A DNA stretch of 64,000 bases from Streptococcus sanguinis (GTDB taxonomy: Bacteria > Bacillota > Bacilli > Lactobacillales > Streptococcaceae): assembly GCF_900635155.1 (NCBI RefSeq), contig NZ_LR134002.1, positions 1,488,001 through 1,552,000 on the forward strand, given 5' to 3'. The notes beneath the pieces were generated by a model, which searched no databases, was not told the DNA's origin, and was given only the letters and a program-made list of their open reading frames with translations. Each line of letters starts with the position of its first letter. Position 1 is the stretch's first letter. Position numbers and translations under genes: made by a program. Below are positions 9,111 to 18,055 of this stretch, piece after piece.

Positions 9111-9147
9111 AAAAAACTTGTCACCTTTGGGAGGACAAGTCTTTTTT
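9111..9147 (-). terminator. Intrinsic terminator after tpiA
   Basis: The core stem pairs cttgtc (9117-9122) with gacaag (9134-9139), flanked by A and T tracts. On the minus strand it ends in a T-run just upstream of the GH25/CHAP gene. That leaves only about 20 nt for any dedicated promoter, so the hydrolase may depend on read-through. Confidence 0.8.
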
Positions 9148-9156
9148 CAACATTTT

Positions 9157-9915
9157 TTATTTTACAAAATCAAGCAATGCTAAGAAGCTTTCAGCTTCAA
9201 GTGATGCACCACCAACAAGAGCACCGTCAACATCTGGACAAGCCATGTAAGACGCAACATTTTCAGGTTTTACAGAACCGCCGTACTGAACGCGAATCTT
9301 GTCTGCTACTTCTTGACCAAAGTCAGCTGCAACAACGTCACGAACTGCTTTACACATCTTTTGAGCGTCGTCTTGAGTTGCTGACTTACCAGTACCGATA
9401 GCCCAGATTGGCTCATAAGCGATAACCAATGATGCAACTTGCTCAGCAGTCAAGTCTTTCAAAGCAGCTGATACTTGAGCACCAACGAAATCTACAGCTT
9501 TACCAGCTTCGTAAGTTTCAAGCGATTCACCACAGCAGATGATTGGCACTAGACCATTGCGGAAGATAGCGTGCGCTTTTTTGTTGATGTCTTGGTCTGT
9601 TTCATGGAAATAATCGCGGCGTTCTGAGTGACCGATAACGATGTAGTCAACTCCAACTTCTGCAAGAACTTTAGGGCTGTTTTCACCAGTGAAGGCACCA
9701 GCATCTTCAAAGTAAGCGTTTTGGGCTGCAACTTTAAGATTGCTTCCTTTAGCTGCTGCCAAAACAGTTGTCAAATCAAGTGCTGGAGCAGCGATACCAG
9801 CTTCTACCAAATCTGAAGAAGGTAGCTTAGCAGCAACCGCTTCTACAAAAGCCTTTGCTTCTTCAGGATTTTTGTTCATTTTCCAGTTACCAGCAATAAA
9901 TGGTTTACGTGACAT
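9157..9915 (-). CDS. tpiA: Triosephosphate isomerase
   Basis: A 252-residue glycolytic TIM barrel that interconverts dihydroxyacetone phosphate and glyceraldehyde 3-phosphate. Visible motifs are the N-terminal AGNWKMN (Lys substrate ligand), IGHSERR (catalytic His), [12 protein letters not shown] (catalytic Glu and start of loop 6) and [11 protein letters not shown] (phosphate binding). I placed the start at the ATG at 9915 ([12 protein letters not shown]), the usual family start, with GAGG about 9 nt upstream; an in-frame GTG at 9921 is two codons longer. It is transcribed alone from its own promoter and ends at a terminator. Confidence 0.97.
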   Translation of the reverse strand: MSRKPFIAGNWKMNKNPEEAKAFVEAVAAKLPSSDLVEAGIAAPALDLTTVLAAAKGSNLKVAAQNAYFEDAGAFTGENSPKVLAEVGVDYIVIGHSERRDYFHETDQDINKKAHAIFRNGLVPIICCGESLETYEAGKAVDFVGAQVSAALKDLTAEQVASLVIAYEPIWAIGTGKSATQDDAQKMCKAVRDVVAADFGQEVADKIRVQYGGSVKPENVASYMACPDVDGALVGGASLEAESFLALLDFVK

Positions 9916-9949
9916 ATTCACACACCTCTTCTATTTTATTTATAGTAAC

Positions 9950-9978
9950 ATTGTAACACAGTTGAATGAAATAATAAA
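9950..9978 (-). promoter_or_regulatory. tpiA promoter
   Basis: On the minus strand there is a -10 TACAAT (9950-9955) with extended TGT, a 17-nt spacer and a weak -35 TTTATT (9973-9978). The leader is about 30 nt. Confidence 0.6.
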
Positions 9979-9980
9979 GG

Positions 9981-10043
9981 TTATCCACAGAATTTCATCA
10001 AATTGAAACATCTTTATTTTAAGGGGATAAGATCTGTGGAAAA
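9981..10043. promoter_or_regulatory. Two DnaA-box-like 9-mers upstream of tpiA
   Basis: A perfect DnaA box TTATCCACA lies at 9981-9989, and a near match in the opposite orientation, TGTGGAAAA (10035-10043; TTTTCCACA on the other strand), lies 45 nt away. Both sit in the tpiA-rmlD gap, with the first just upstream of the tpiA -35. Whether DnaA binds here is untested. Confidence 0.45.
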
Positions 10044-10133
10044 TTCTTCTCATTATCATTTTCCATTCGTATCTTCAAGCCAGCTCTTTCTCCAGCAGAA
10101 CAGGCACCTGAAAATCACTTCTTCAGTCTGCTA

Positions 10134-10169
10134 GAAAAAAACAGAACCTAGTCTAAGACTAAGTTCTGT
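10134..10169 (-). terminator. Intrinsic terminator after rmlD
   Basis: A 12-bp stem (10142-10153 with 10158-10169, one G-U pair in the minus RNA) with a TAAG loop, followed on the minus strand by seven T residues. Confidence 0.85.
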
Positions 10170-10193
10170 CGATTTTATCCACTTCAAAGCAAA

Positions 10194-11048
10194 TTACTGT
10201 TTCTTCTCTTGCTTGTAAAACTCTTTTAAGGCATCCTGCCAAGTCGGAATGACAAAGCCTGTCGCCTTAGCCTTGGTCAGGCTCATAGTTGAGTTGAAAG
10301 GCCGCTTAGCCTTGGCAGGGAATTTGCTGGAATCAACCGGCTGGACTTCCACATCTGTATCTTTGAGAATTTCCAATGCAAAGTCATACCAAGTGGTGTC
10401 CTCAGCCGCATCATTAGACAGATGGTAATAACCAAATTCCTTTTGATTCTCAGCCAGATGAGTCATAAATTCAGCCAGCGTACGAGTCCAAGTCGGACGG
10501 CCATGCTGGTCATTGACTACAGTCAGAGTTTTGTGCGTCTTAGCAAGATTTTGCATGGTAAAGACAAAGTTTTTACCGTAGTTACCAAAGACCCAGGCAG
10601 TACGGATAATATAGAAACGGCTGGAATATTTCTCAACCAGCTCCTCACCCATGCGCTTGGTACGGCCATACTCTGTCTGTGGATCCGGCCGGTCATCTAC
10701 TTCCCATTCCTCTCCGACAGGCTTTTGTCCGTCAAAGACATAGTCTGTTGAGATGTAGACCAAGGTCGCTCCGTGTGCTTCTGCTGCTTTTGCAACATTT
10801 TCGGTCCCGGTCACATTGATGGCATAGTCCAGCTCTTTTCCTTCGTCCTCAGCCGCATCAACTGCAGTATAAGCCGCGCAGTGATAAACCAAGCTTGGCT
10901 TGACTTCCGCAAAGACCTTGTCCACCATTTGCGCATTGGTAATATCCATTTCCGCCACATCAACAGCCACATACTCTTCATTGCGCTCATCTAAAAGATA
11001 GCGGAGCTCTGTACCCAGCTGTCCATTCGCACCTGTAATTAAAATCAT
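10194..11048 (-). CDS. rmlD: dTDP-4-dehydrorhamnose reductase
   Basis: A 284-residue short-chain dehydrogenase/reductase that makes dTDP-L-rhamnose, the donor for streptococcal rhamnose wall polysaccharides. The NAD(P)-binding Rossmann motif is ITGANGQLG at the N-terminus, ISTDYVFDG is the conserved active-site segment, and YGRTKRMGE holds the catalytic Tyr and Lys. The upstream steps rmlA/B/C are not in the window. It follows the gtrII/gtrB pair on the same strand but has its own terminator and promoter. The proximity still fits a shared theme of wall-polysaccharide assembly. Confidence 0.93.
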   Translation of the reverse strand: MILITGANGQLGTELRYLLDERNEEYVAVDVAEMDITNAQMVDKVFAEVKPSLVYHCAAYTAVDAAEDEGKELDYAINVTGTENVAKAAEAHGATLVYISTDYVFDGQKPVGEEWEVDDRPDPQTEYGRTKRMGEELVEKYSSRFYIIRTAWVFGNYGKNFVFTMQNLAKTHKTLTVVNDQHGRPTWTRTLAEFMTHLAENQKEFGYYHLSNDAAEDTTWYDFALEILKDTDVEVQPVDSSKFPAKAKRPFNSTMSLTKAKATGFVIPTWQDALKEFYKQEKKQ

Positions 11049-11086
11049 TTGTCTTTCCTTTCACATCATAAACATTCAATGAGTTT

Positions 11087-11095
11087 ATTATAACA
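11087..11095 (-). promoter_or_regulatory. rmlD promoter (extended -10)
   Basis: TGTTATAAT on the minus strand, with TATAAT at 11087-11092. It directly follows the T-tract of the upstream terminator, so the -35 area overlaps that hairpin. Confidence 0.65.
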
Positions 11096-11118
11096 AAAAA
11101 AGCAGAAAAAATCTGCTT
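11094..11118 (-). terminator. Intrinsic terminator downstream of the gtrII gene
   Basis: Stem AGCAGA (11101-11106) with TCTGCT (11112-11117), followed on the minus strand by a run of seven T. It lies about 190 nt past the gtrII stop. The stretch between (11119-11309) is AT-rich and I see nothing else in it. Confidence 0.8.
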
Positions 11119-11309
11119 GGTCGAATCATACCTCTAGTCTTTTTTAGGAAATAAAATCTCATACTTTTTACACTCCATATATAAATGATGAAACATTATG
11201 CAAGTGATAATCAGAAAACTTAGCATCATTTCAAATTGACAGTATAAACTTTAACAATGCATAATCATATTAAAATGAATCTTTTCTTTATTTCTCTCTT
11301 AGAAAGGTT

Positions 11310-12794
11310 CTACTTCATGATAACAAATAATTCATTATTTCCAAGATAAATATTATATAACTTTGTTTCTTCAAGTAATGTATAATTTTCACTACTAAAA
11401 TCTATATTAGCAATATCAATTAATTTGAAATCGACGTTTAAGTTCGTTATGCTATTAAATCTCAATGTCATATCCCAAGAAACATTTGTATTTGGCATAA
11501 TCAAACTTTTTAACATTGGATAAACAGAAGCTGTATTGCTAAATACTGGCGAATCAGAAAGAAAGCGATTCACATTAATAACTGTTTTTTCGGGTGTAAT
11601 GTACTTGTTTAGAGAGGAAGCTAGCAATATGCTCTGCGCTTTGAACATTTCATTTTGTTGTTTTAAACTGCTTACATAAGTAAAAGAGAAAGATAAGAAA
11701 TAAAAAACTAATAATCCCGAGACGAAGGACTTCCCTCTACGTAGAATTTTACTCTTTTCAACGCACTCTAAGCTAACAATTAAGATAATCGCTAAAAAAA
11801 TTCCGAAACCATATTCATATCTTGGTCTCATAAGATAATAAGGATTAGACAAAATCAAATAAGTTCCATAACTAAATACACTTCCTAAACTTAGCCAAAT
11901 CAGCATGTAAATAAAGTTTAAAAGGAATTTAGTACTGGATAAGCGAATCACACTGATAGTTAAGAGAAATATAGCAATTATCGTTAATAAAACCCAGATA
12001 GTTGAACTTTGAAAAAATATATTGTTCAAATATCCTGTAGCATTCACCCCAATTATTTTAATCATCTCTAATCCCTTTGGAATATCAGCTTGATCAGCAA
12101 AAATAGGAGGCTTTATAAAAATTTGTATACGATATAAAACCAAACCAATTACATATGACAACATTGAGATGAAAATTTTAGGGATTTTTTCTTTAAAATA
12201 ATTTCCTTGCAATAATTCTAAAAATATTAGCGTCATGGTTATCATAATGTACACTCCAGAAGAAGCTTGGTATGAATTGCACATTAAGAATATACCAACA
12301 ACTGACATAACTCCAAATATTTTTTTATTATCCCAGAAAATAAATGGAATGATGGAAACTAATATACTTAAAGTCATAAAAGGATTGTCAAATCTAAAAC
12401 TTAATGGCTCTAAAAACCACGGATTAATCCCTATAATAGTTGAAACAGATGCTGTTATAAAAGAAATCTTCTTATTGGGATATAAGACAAACAATAAAAT
12501 TAAGCTCGCTAAAGTTAAAAAACAAGCTGACAGAATATTTGAAGTCAAGCCTAGTTCTGTCAGATGATCCCCACCTTGTATTAATCGAGCGGCATACTCA
12601 CTTAAATATCTTGAATAATGTTCAGAGAATTTTGAATAGCCTTGTAATTGTCTTCCAATATCATCAATATAGGGATACTCAGCTAAACCGATATTAATAT
12701 TGACTACTGAATAAATAATAAAAATAACTAGGGCAGACGATTTATTTAAAAGAAGATAGTTTTTAAAATCAGAAAAACGTTTCTGGAAAATCAT
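11310..12794 (-). CDS. GtrII-family membrane glucosyltransferase
   Basis: A 494-residue polytopic membrane protein with about ten hydrophobic segments and a short extracellular C-terminal part. The N-terminal YPYIDDIGRQLQGY and HYSRYLSEYAARL segments match the GtrII (Glucos_trans_II) family. These enzymes transfer a sugar from a bactoprenol-phosphate carrier onto a surface polysaccharide outside the membrane. The partner GtrB-like gene is immediately upstream with a 4-nt ATGA overlap, the usual arrangement. The reading frame is distinctly AT-rich compared with both neighbours, suggesting horizontal replacement of a strain-variable gene. The acceptor could be the rhamnose wall polysaccharide or teichoic acid; this is inferred from family and from rmlD next door. 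Confidence 0.8.
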   Translation of the reverse strand: MIFQKRFSDFKNYLLLNKSSALVIFIIYSVVNINIGLAEYPYIDDIGRQLQGYSKFSEHYSRYLSEYAARLIQGGDHLTELGLTSNILSACFLTLASLILLFVLYPNKKISFITASVSTIIGINPWFLEPLSFRFDNPFMTLSILVSIIPFIFWDNKKIFGVMSVVGIFLMCNSYQASSGVYIMITMTLIFLELLQGNYFKEKIPKIFISMLSYVIGLVLYRIQIFIKPPIFADQADIPKGLEMIKIIGVNATGYLNNIFFQSSTIWVLLTIIAIFLLTISVIRLSSTKFLLNFIYMLIWLSLGSVFSYGTYLILSNPYYLMRPRYEYGFGIFLAIILIVSLECVEKSKILRRGKSFVSGLLVFYFLSFSFTYVSSLKQQNEMFKAQSILLASSLNKYITPEKTVINVNRFLSDSPVFSNTASVYPMLKSLIMPNTNVSWDMTLRFNSITNLNVDFKLIDIANIDFSSENYTLLEETKLYNIYLGNNELFVIMK

Positions 12795-13717
12795 TTACTC
12801 TTCTCCTTAATCACATAAATCGGCCGATGCTTGGTTTCCATAAAGATTTTGCCAATGTATTTGCCTAGGATACCGATGGTCAGTAGCTGAAAACCACCGA
12901 TAAGGAGAATGACGGTCATGAGGGACGGCCAGCCCGATGTTGGGTCACCAAAAACTAAGGTACGGATAATAATTACCGCCATCAGGATGAAGGCTAAAAT
13001 CCAAGACAAGATACCTCCTAAAAAGGCGATGTTGAGCGGCGCATCAGAGAAATTGACGATACCTTCCAAAGAATAGTTGAAAAGAGACCAGAAATTCCAA
13101 GAGGTCTTGCCAGCCACTCGTTCGACATTTTTGTATTCCAAGTACTCGGTATTGAAACCGACCCAGGCAAAAATTCCCTTAGAGAAGCGATTGTACTCTG
13201 AAACTTCCAGAATAGCTTCTACCATCTGGCGGCGCATCAGTCGGAAGTCACGCGCACCATCCACCATCTCTACCTGACTAATCTTGTTAATCAGCTTATA
13301 GAACAAATTTGCAAAAAAGCTTCGGATTGGCGGCTCACCCTCACGCGTAGTGCGACGAGTACCCACACAGTCCAGCTCAGGATTCGTGTCCAGCATAGCC
13401 TTCATCTCAATCAGGAGCTCGGGCGGATCCTGCAAATCTACATCCATGACCGTCACAAAATCCCCGCTCGCCTCTTGCAAACCAGCATAGAGGGCTGCTT
13501 CTTTTCCGAAATTACGAGAAAAGGACAGATAGTGCACATCTGGACAGCGACTGCTGAGCTCTCGCAAAACAGCCAAGGTTCGATCCGTCGATCCGTCATT
13601 GACAAAAATATATTCTAACTGGTCACGGATTTGATATTTGACCGCTTCCATGGCTTCATGAAACAGAGGAATAGACTCTTCTTCATTGAAACACGGAACA
13701 ATCACCGAAATTGTCAT
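12791..13717 (-). CDS. GtrB-type polyprenyl-phosphate glucosyltransferase
   Basis: A 308-residue GT2 enzyme with two C-terminal membrane helices, the form of GtrB, CsbB and YkoT. It loads glucose or another sugar from a nucleotide sugar onto undecaprenyl phosphate in the cytoplasm. Visible motifs are the N-terminal VIVPCFNEEESI, the FVNDGSTD nucleotide-binding segment and MDVDLQDPPELL (DxD-type metal site). The hydrophobic segments are at about 230-255 and 267-290. A clear ribosome site (AGGAG) precedes the ATG. It pairs with the overlapping GtrII-type gene, and the lipid-linked sugar would be flipped and used by that protein. Confidence 0.87.
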   Translation of the reverse strand: MTISVIVPCFNEEESIPLFHEAMEAVKYQIRDQLEYIFVNDGSTDRTLAVLRELSSRCPDVHYLSFSRNFGKEAALYAGLQEASGDFVTVMDVDLQDPPELLIEMKAMLDTNPELDCVGTRRTTREGEPPIRSFFANLFYKLINKISQVEMVDGARDFRLMRRQMVEAILEVSEYNRFSKGIFAWVGFNTEYLEYKNVERVAGKTSWNFWSLFNYSLEGIVNFSDAPLNIAFLGGILSWILAFILMAVIIIRTLVFGDPTSGWPSLMTVILLIGGFQLLTIGILGKYIGKIFMETKHRPIYVIKEKSK

Positions 13718-13750
13718 TTTAATCTCCTACTATTTTATATATTTCATCCT

Positions 13751-13759
13751 ATTATAACA
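13751..13759 (-). promoter_or_regulatory. gtrB-gtrII promoter (extended -10)
   Basis: TGTTATAAT on the minus strand, with TATAAT at 13751-13756. It abuts the T-tract of the metY terminator, the same layout as at rmlD. Confidence 0.65.
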
Positions 13760-13785
13760 AAAAACTAGGCGAAAACCTAGTTTTA
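13757..13785 (-). terminator. Intrinsic terminator after metY
   Basis: A 9-bp perfect stem AAAACTAGG (13761-13769) with CCTAGTTTT (13776-13784) and a 6-nt loop, followed by T residues on the minus strand. Confidence 0.88.
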
Positions 13786-13817
13786 TTCTCATTTTCACAG
13801 TCTAGAGGCATTGAAAA

Positions 13818-15098
13818 TTAGATAGATTCCAAGGCGATTCTCAAATCCTCAATCAAGTCATCCACATTTTCCAAGCCGATAGAGAGTCGGATTTGATTTG
13901 GTGTAATGCCTGCTGCCAGCTGAGCCTCTGGCGACATCTGACCGTGAGTCGTCGTAGCTGGATGGACGACCAGGGATTTAGCATCTGCTACATTTGCCAA
14001 GTCAGAGAAAATCTCCAAGCTGTCAATAACCTTACGAGCTTCTTTCTCCCCACCTTTGACATTAAAGGTAAAGATAGAGCCTACGCCTATAGGGAAATAT
14101 TTTTCTGCCAAAGCATGATAAGGACTGTCAGCAAGCTTGGGATAATTGACCTTCTCAACCTTAGGATGCCCTGCTAAGAATTCCACAATCTTCTCGGCAT
14201 TGGACACATGGCGCTCTACACGCAAAGAGAGTGTTTCCAACCCCTGCAGGAAGAGAAAAGCATTGAAGGGAGACATGGCTGCACCCGTATCTCGCAAGAG
14301 CTGGGTCCGGACAGCAGTGACAAAGGCTGCTGCTCCGACATCGCGCGTATAACTGATATCATGATAGCTCGGGTCTGGGTCTACAAACTGCGGAAACTTG
14401 CCAGAAGCTTCCCAGTCGAAACGACCGCTGTCCACAATTACGCCACCGATGCTGGTTCCATGACCGCCGATAAACTTGGTCGCAGAATGCATCGCAATGT
14501 CCACACCATGAGAAAAAACATTGATTAGATATGGGGTAGCAAAGGTATTGTCAGAAATCAGCGGAATCTTGTGAGCATGAACCAGCTCTGCCAAAGCATC
14601 AAAGTCAGGAATATTTATCAAAGGATTGCCCAAACTTTCAATCAGAACCAACTTTGTATTGTCCTGAATAGCTTCTTCTACTTCAGCTAGATTTTCAATA
14701 TCCACAAAAGTCGTGGTAATGCCATAGCGAGGCAGGGTTTCCTTGAGCAGATTAAAGGTGCCACCGTAGATGGTAGAGGCTGCTACTACATGGTCGCCAG
14801 CATGGGCCAAAGCTAGAATGGTGTAGGTAACAGCTGCCATACCAGAAGCTGTCGCTAGAGCTCCAACTCCACCTTCCAAAGCCGCAATCCGCTCCTCAAA
14901 AGCAGACAGGGTCGGATTGGTAATCCGAGTGTAGATATTTCCCGGTTTGCGCAGGGCAAAGAGATCTTCTCCCTCTTGAGTATCGTCAAACACATAGGAA
15001 GTTGTCTGGTAAATAGGCAGAGCGCGCGACTTTGTTGTCGGGTCCACTGTTTGTCCGGCATGAAGTTGCAGGGTTTCAAATTTAAATTCACGTGTCAT
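13818..15098 (-). CDS. metY: O-acetylhomoserine sulfhydrylase (Cys/Met metabolism PLP enzyme)
   Basis: A 426-residue fold-type I PLP enzyme of the cystathionine gamma-synthase superfamily. The length and the N-terminal FETLQLHAGQ followed by RALPIYQTTSYVF fit the O-acetylhomoserine aminocarboxypropyltransferase branch (MetY/CysD). It makes homocysteine from O-acetylhomoserine and sulfide. The ATASGMAAV segment (phosphate cradle), SDNTFATPY (Asp to the pyridine N) and HSATKFIGGHG (Schiff-base Lys) are present. It is monocistronic, with a GAGGTG ribosome site and a terminator behind. Its promoter has a poor -35, which would suit activation by a LysR regulator as known for streptococcal met/cys genes, but no operator is certain. 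Confidence 0.88.
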   Translation of the reverse strand: MTREFKFETLQLHAGQTVDPTTKSRALPIYQTTSYVFDDTQEGEDLFALRKPGNIYTRITNPTLSAFEERIAALEGGVGALATASGMAAVTYTILALAHAGDHVVAASTIYGGTFNLLKETLPRYGITTTFVDIENLAEVEEAIQDNTKLVLIESLGNPLINIPDFDALAELVHAHKIPLISDNTFATPYLINVFSHGVDIAMHSATKFIGGHGTSIGGVIVDSGRFDWEASGKFPQFVDPDPSYHDISYTRDVGAAAFVTAVRTQLLRDTGAAMSPFNAFLFLQGLETLSLRVERHVSNAEKIVEFLAGHPKVEKVNYPKLADSPYHALAEKYFPIGVGSIFTFNVKGGEKEARKVIDSLEIFSDLANVADAKSLVVHPATTTHGQMSPEAQLAAGITPNQIRLSIGLENVDDLIEDLRIALESI

Positions 15099-15183
15099 AA
15101 GGTCACCTCACTATAGTTATGTGATAAGTCTACCACTAAACGCCCCGCTTGACTAATAGAATTTCCTTATCAAAAGAAATAAA

Positions 15184-15208
15184 GAGAAGCTATATCTTAT
15201 AGCTTCTC
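15184..15208 (-). terminator. Intrinsic terminator overlapping the NUDIX stop codon
   Basis: An 11-bp perfect stem (15184-15194 with 15198-15208) and a 3-nt loop. On the minus strand it is followed by TTTATTTCTTTT. The last codons and the stop codon of the NUDIX gene (15197-15199) are inside the hairpin. Confidence 0.88.
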
Positions 15209-15595
15209 AGATATCATCTCAAAAGTCGCTTGATTGCTGGGCCAGTACAACTGCGACGAAACTTTGTCTAAAGCTACCCACTGAGCTCCTACATGCTCAT
15301 CAGAAATCTGGATTTCTTTCTGTTCAGTCAGAACTAGAAAGAGATTTTTGTGGATGGACAGATTTTCATCAATCTTTACCGTAAAATCTCCAAGACTAGT
15401 CAAATTTGGACAAGCTAAGAGCAAGCCGGTCTCTTCCTTTATTTCACGAAGACAAGCCTCTTCTGGGCTCTCGCCACTCTCAATCCCACCAGTAATGGGC
15501 TGCCAAAAGGAAACTTTCTCATTCTCCACTTTCAAGAGCAAGATTTCCCTATCCTCTGGATGATAGATCCAGGCTTCAATTGACTGCCTCATCAT
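15197..15595 (-). CDS. NUDIX hydrolase
   Basis: A 132-residue NUDIX protein. The box GGIESGESPEEACLREIKEE (about 37-56) followed by TGLL satisfies GX5EX7REUXEEXGU, so it should hydrolyse a nucleoside diphosphate linked to X with Mg2+. The small size and the N-terminal IEAWIYHPEDREILLLKV resemble dihydroneopterin-triphosphate or dATP pyrophosphohydrolases, but the substrate is not deducible. Its ATG overlaps the pcrA stop codon (ATGA), so it is translated from the pcrA mRNA. A second ATG follows at once. Confidence 0.85.
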   Translation of the reverse strand: MMRQSIEAWIYHPEDREILLLKVENEKVSFWQPITGGIESGESPEEACLREIKEETGLLLACPNLTSLGDFTVKIDENLSIHKNLFLVLTEQKEIQISDEHVGAQWVALDKVSSQLYWPSNQATFEMISEKL

Positions 15596-17880
15596 GATTT
15601 TTTCTCAATCGGTGCTATGCTGGCCAGCACTTTCTTCAGACCGACTTCTGGGAAATTAATCTTGAGCTCTTGGCTGTTGCCGCTGCCAGAGACTGCTAGA
15701 ACTGTCCCATCGCCCCATTTCTTATGGTGGGCAATATCTCCGATAGCCCAAGCAACTTCTGGCTTAGATGGCTGGCTCTGACTGCTCTTTCCAAAAGGCA
15801 GACTGCCTGTAGAAATCGAACTTGGTGCCGCCTGACGCTTCCGCTCTTGTAGAGCCTGTGCTAGACTCATGCCTTGACCGAATTGACTGGTATCACTATT
15901 GGTATAACTGACCTTAAAGGAGCTATTTGCCGGTCGAGCCAGGCCTTGATAGTCTAGCAAGTCTGAGCTGATTTCTCTCAAGAAACGAGTAGGTTGATTA
16001 TAGTTGGTTTTACCATAAAGCATACGGGAATTAGCGTTGGTTAGATAGAGAATCTTCTCTGCTCGGGTGATACCGACATAGGCCAGGCGCCGCTCCTCTT
16101 CCAACTCATCTTCATCTTCAGATGCCCGGCTAAGAGGAAAGACATTTTCCTCCATTCCAACCAGAAAGACGACTGGAAATTCCAATCCCTTAGCCGCGTG
16201 AAGGGTCATCAAAGTCACTTCAGAACTCTCCTGATCTCCGTCATCTGTGTCCGCTATCAAGGCTAAGTCATTGAGGAAGCGGCTGAGCTTATCCAGACCA
16301 GTCTCATCAGCAGGATTATCTGGACTTTCGTCAAAGTTCTTGGTCACAGACAGGAATTCTTCGATATTTTCAATCCGTGCTTGGCTTTCCAAGGTCGTCT
16401 GGGCTGCCAAGGCCGCAGAATAGCCTGTCTTTTCCAATACGGCTTCTACCAGCTCCGTCACTGTATAATTATCCAAACGCTCCCGCAAATCCCGAAGCAT
16501 ATTGGCAAAATCATAGACCGCCTGAGCCGCCTTGCCCTTGACAGGTGACAGCAGGATATTGGCCGACGCATCCAGTAAAGACATTTCCTGACTGGACGCA
16601 AAATCCCGAATTTTCTCCACCGTTCCTGGACCGACACCACGCTTAGGCTCATTGACCACGCGCTCATAGCTGATATTGTCGCTAGGATTGGCGATGAGAT
16701 TGAGATAAGAAATAACATCGCGTATTTCCTTACGGCTGTAGAACTGGGTTCCTCCTACCATGGCATAGGAAATATTGGCCTTGAGCAGGGCTTCTTCCAC
16801 TGTCCGTGACTGGGCACTTGTTCGGTAAAGGACTGCAAAATCCTTGTAACTATATCCTTCTCGACTCAGCTGAGAAATGCTCCGAGCGACAAAGAGGGCC
16901 TCGTCCTTCTCGTCTTTAGCCCGATAGTAGACAATTTCCTCACCGTCTTCGTTTTGAGTCCAGAGATTTTTAGGACGGCGATTGCGGTTGTTTCGGATGA
17001 CTTCATTAGCCGCCTGAAGAATGGTCTTAGTAGAGCGATAGTTTTCCTCAAGCAAGACTACCTTAGCTTCAGGATAATCCTTTTCAAAGTCCAGAATATT
17101 CTGCATATCGGCTCCCCGCCAGCCATAGATAGACTGGTCAGCATCTCCGACCACGCAGATATTCTTAAAGCGGGAAGCCAAGAGCTTGACCAGCTGGTAT
17201 TGGGCATGGTTGGTATCTTGATACTCGTCCACATGAATGTACTGGTAGCGTTGCTGGTAGTAGGTCAGGACATCTGGATTCTGGTCAAAAAGCCGTATCG
17301 TCAGCATAATCAAATCATCAAAATCCATGGCCTCAGACTGGCGCAATTCCTTTTGATAGGCCGTATAGCACTTGGCCACAATCTCTGTATACATATCACC
17401 AGCTAGATTCGCATAGGCTACCTCATCAATCAGGTCGTTCTTAGCATTGGAAATAGTCCCCAGAATGGCGCGCTCATTCCACTTTTTGGGATCTAGATTG
17501 AGATTTTTAAGAATTCGCTTCATCAGAGTCCGCTGCTCACCCGGATCAACGATGGTGAAGTTGCGGTTGTAGCCAATATGATCTGCTTCTCGCCGCAGGA
17601 TGCGCACACACATGGAGTGGAAGGTAGCGATTAAGCAATCTTGGGCCTCAGTTTTAAGTTTTTCAGCCCGTTCTCTCATCTCCCTCGCCGCCTTATTGGT
17701 AAAGGTAATAGCTAAGATATTCCAAGGATTGACCATCTTCTCATCAATCAAATAGGCAATGCGGTGGGTCAGGACACGGGTCTTACCCGATCCAGCTCCC
17801 GCCATAATCAGCAAAGGCCCTTCTGTTGTCTGAACCGCCTCAGCCTGACGGTCATTCATACCGTTTAATAAAGGATGCAT
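15592..17880 (-). CDS. pcrA: ATP-dependent DNA helicase PcrA/UvrD
   Basis: A 762-residue superfamily 1A 3'-5' helicase used in nucleotide excision repair, plasmid replication and clearing of RecA filaments or stalled RNA polymerase. Walker A is AGAGSGKTR (about residue 28), motif II is the VDEYQDTN segment, motif III is GDADQSIYGWRGAD, motif IV is LEENYRST, and motif VI is RLAYVGITRAEK. The disordered tail ends in a Tudor-like fold (HHKKWGDGTVLAV), which in PcrA binds RNA polymerase. Length is normal for Firmicutes PcrA. The start has GAGG upstream and a TATAAT promoter. Confidence 0.96.
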   Translation of the reverse strand: MHPLLNGMNDRQAEAVQTTEGPLLIMAGAGSGKTRVLTHRIAYLIDEKMVNPWNILAITFTNKAAREMRERAEKLKTEAQDCLIATFHSMCVRILRREADHIGYNRNFTIVDPGEQRTLMKRILKNLNLDPKKWNERAILGTISNAKNDLIDEVAYANLAGDMYTEIVAKCYTAYQKELRQSEAMDFDDLIMLTIRLFDQNPDVLTYYQQRYQYIHVDEYQDTNHAQYQLVKLLASRFKNICVVGDADQSIYGWRGADMQNILDFEKDYPEAKVVLLEENYRSTKTILQAANEVIRNNRNRRPKNLWTQNEDGEEIVYYRAKDEKDEALFVARSISQLSREGYSYKDFAVLYRTSAQSRTVEEALLKANISYAMVGGTQFYSRKEIRDVISYLNLIANPSDNISYERVVNEPKRGVGPGTVEKIRDFASSQEMSLLDASANILLSPVKGKAAQAVYDFANMLRDLRERLDNYTVTELVEAVLEKTGYSAALAAQTTLESQARIENIEEFLSVTKNFDESPDNPADETGLDKLSRFLNDLALIADTDDGDQESSEVTLMTLHAAKGLEFPVVFLVGMEENVFPLSRASEDEDELEEERRLAYVGITRAEKILYLTNANSRMLYGKTNYNQPTRFLREISSDLLDYQGLARPANSSFKVSYTNSDTSQFGQGMSLAQALQERKRQAAPSSISTGSLPFGKSSQSQPSKPEVAWAIGDIAHHKKWGDGTVLAVSGSGNSQELKINFPEVGLKKVLASIAPIEKKS

Positions 17881-17910
17881 GTTTCTTCCTCTTTCAAAGT
17901 CAATGCTACT

Positions 17911-17939
17911 ATTATAACAAAAATCCTGATGAAGCTAAA
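17911..17939 (-). promoter_or_regulatory. pcrA promoter
   Basis: On the minus strand there is a -10 TATAAT (17911-17916) with extended TGT, a 17-nt spacer and a -35 TTTAGC (17934-17939). Confidence 0.7.
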
Positions 17940-18016
17940 CCAGAAAGAAGAGGAATTTCTGATTTTAGGTTAGATTTTCGGCAAAGTCATCTAAGGCACC
18001 CTAAGCCCGACGGAAA

Positions 18017-18045
18017 TTGAAAATCAGCCCTATTTTTGCTATAAT
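18017..18045 (+). promoter_or_regulatory. mntE promoter
   Basis: -35 TTGAAA (18017-18022), a 17-nt spacer and -10 TATAAT (18040-18045) with extended TGC. It leaves a leader of about 87 nt before the mntE ATG. Confidence 0.88.
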
Positions 18046-18055
18046 AAGCCCATAT

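Noticed and set aside
11119..11309. A remnant gene between gtrII and its terminator
   Set aside because: The stretch is AT-rich with stops in all frames I checked and nothing recognisable.
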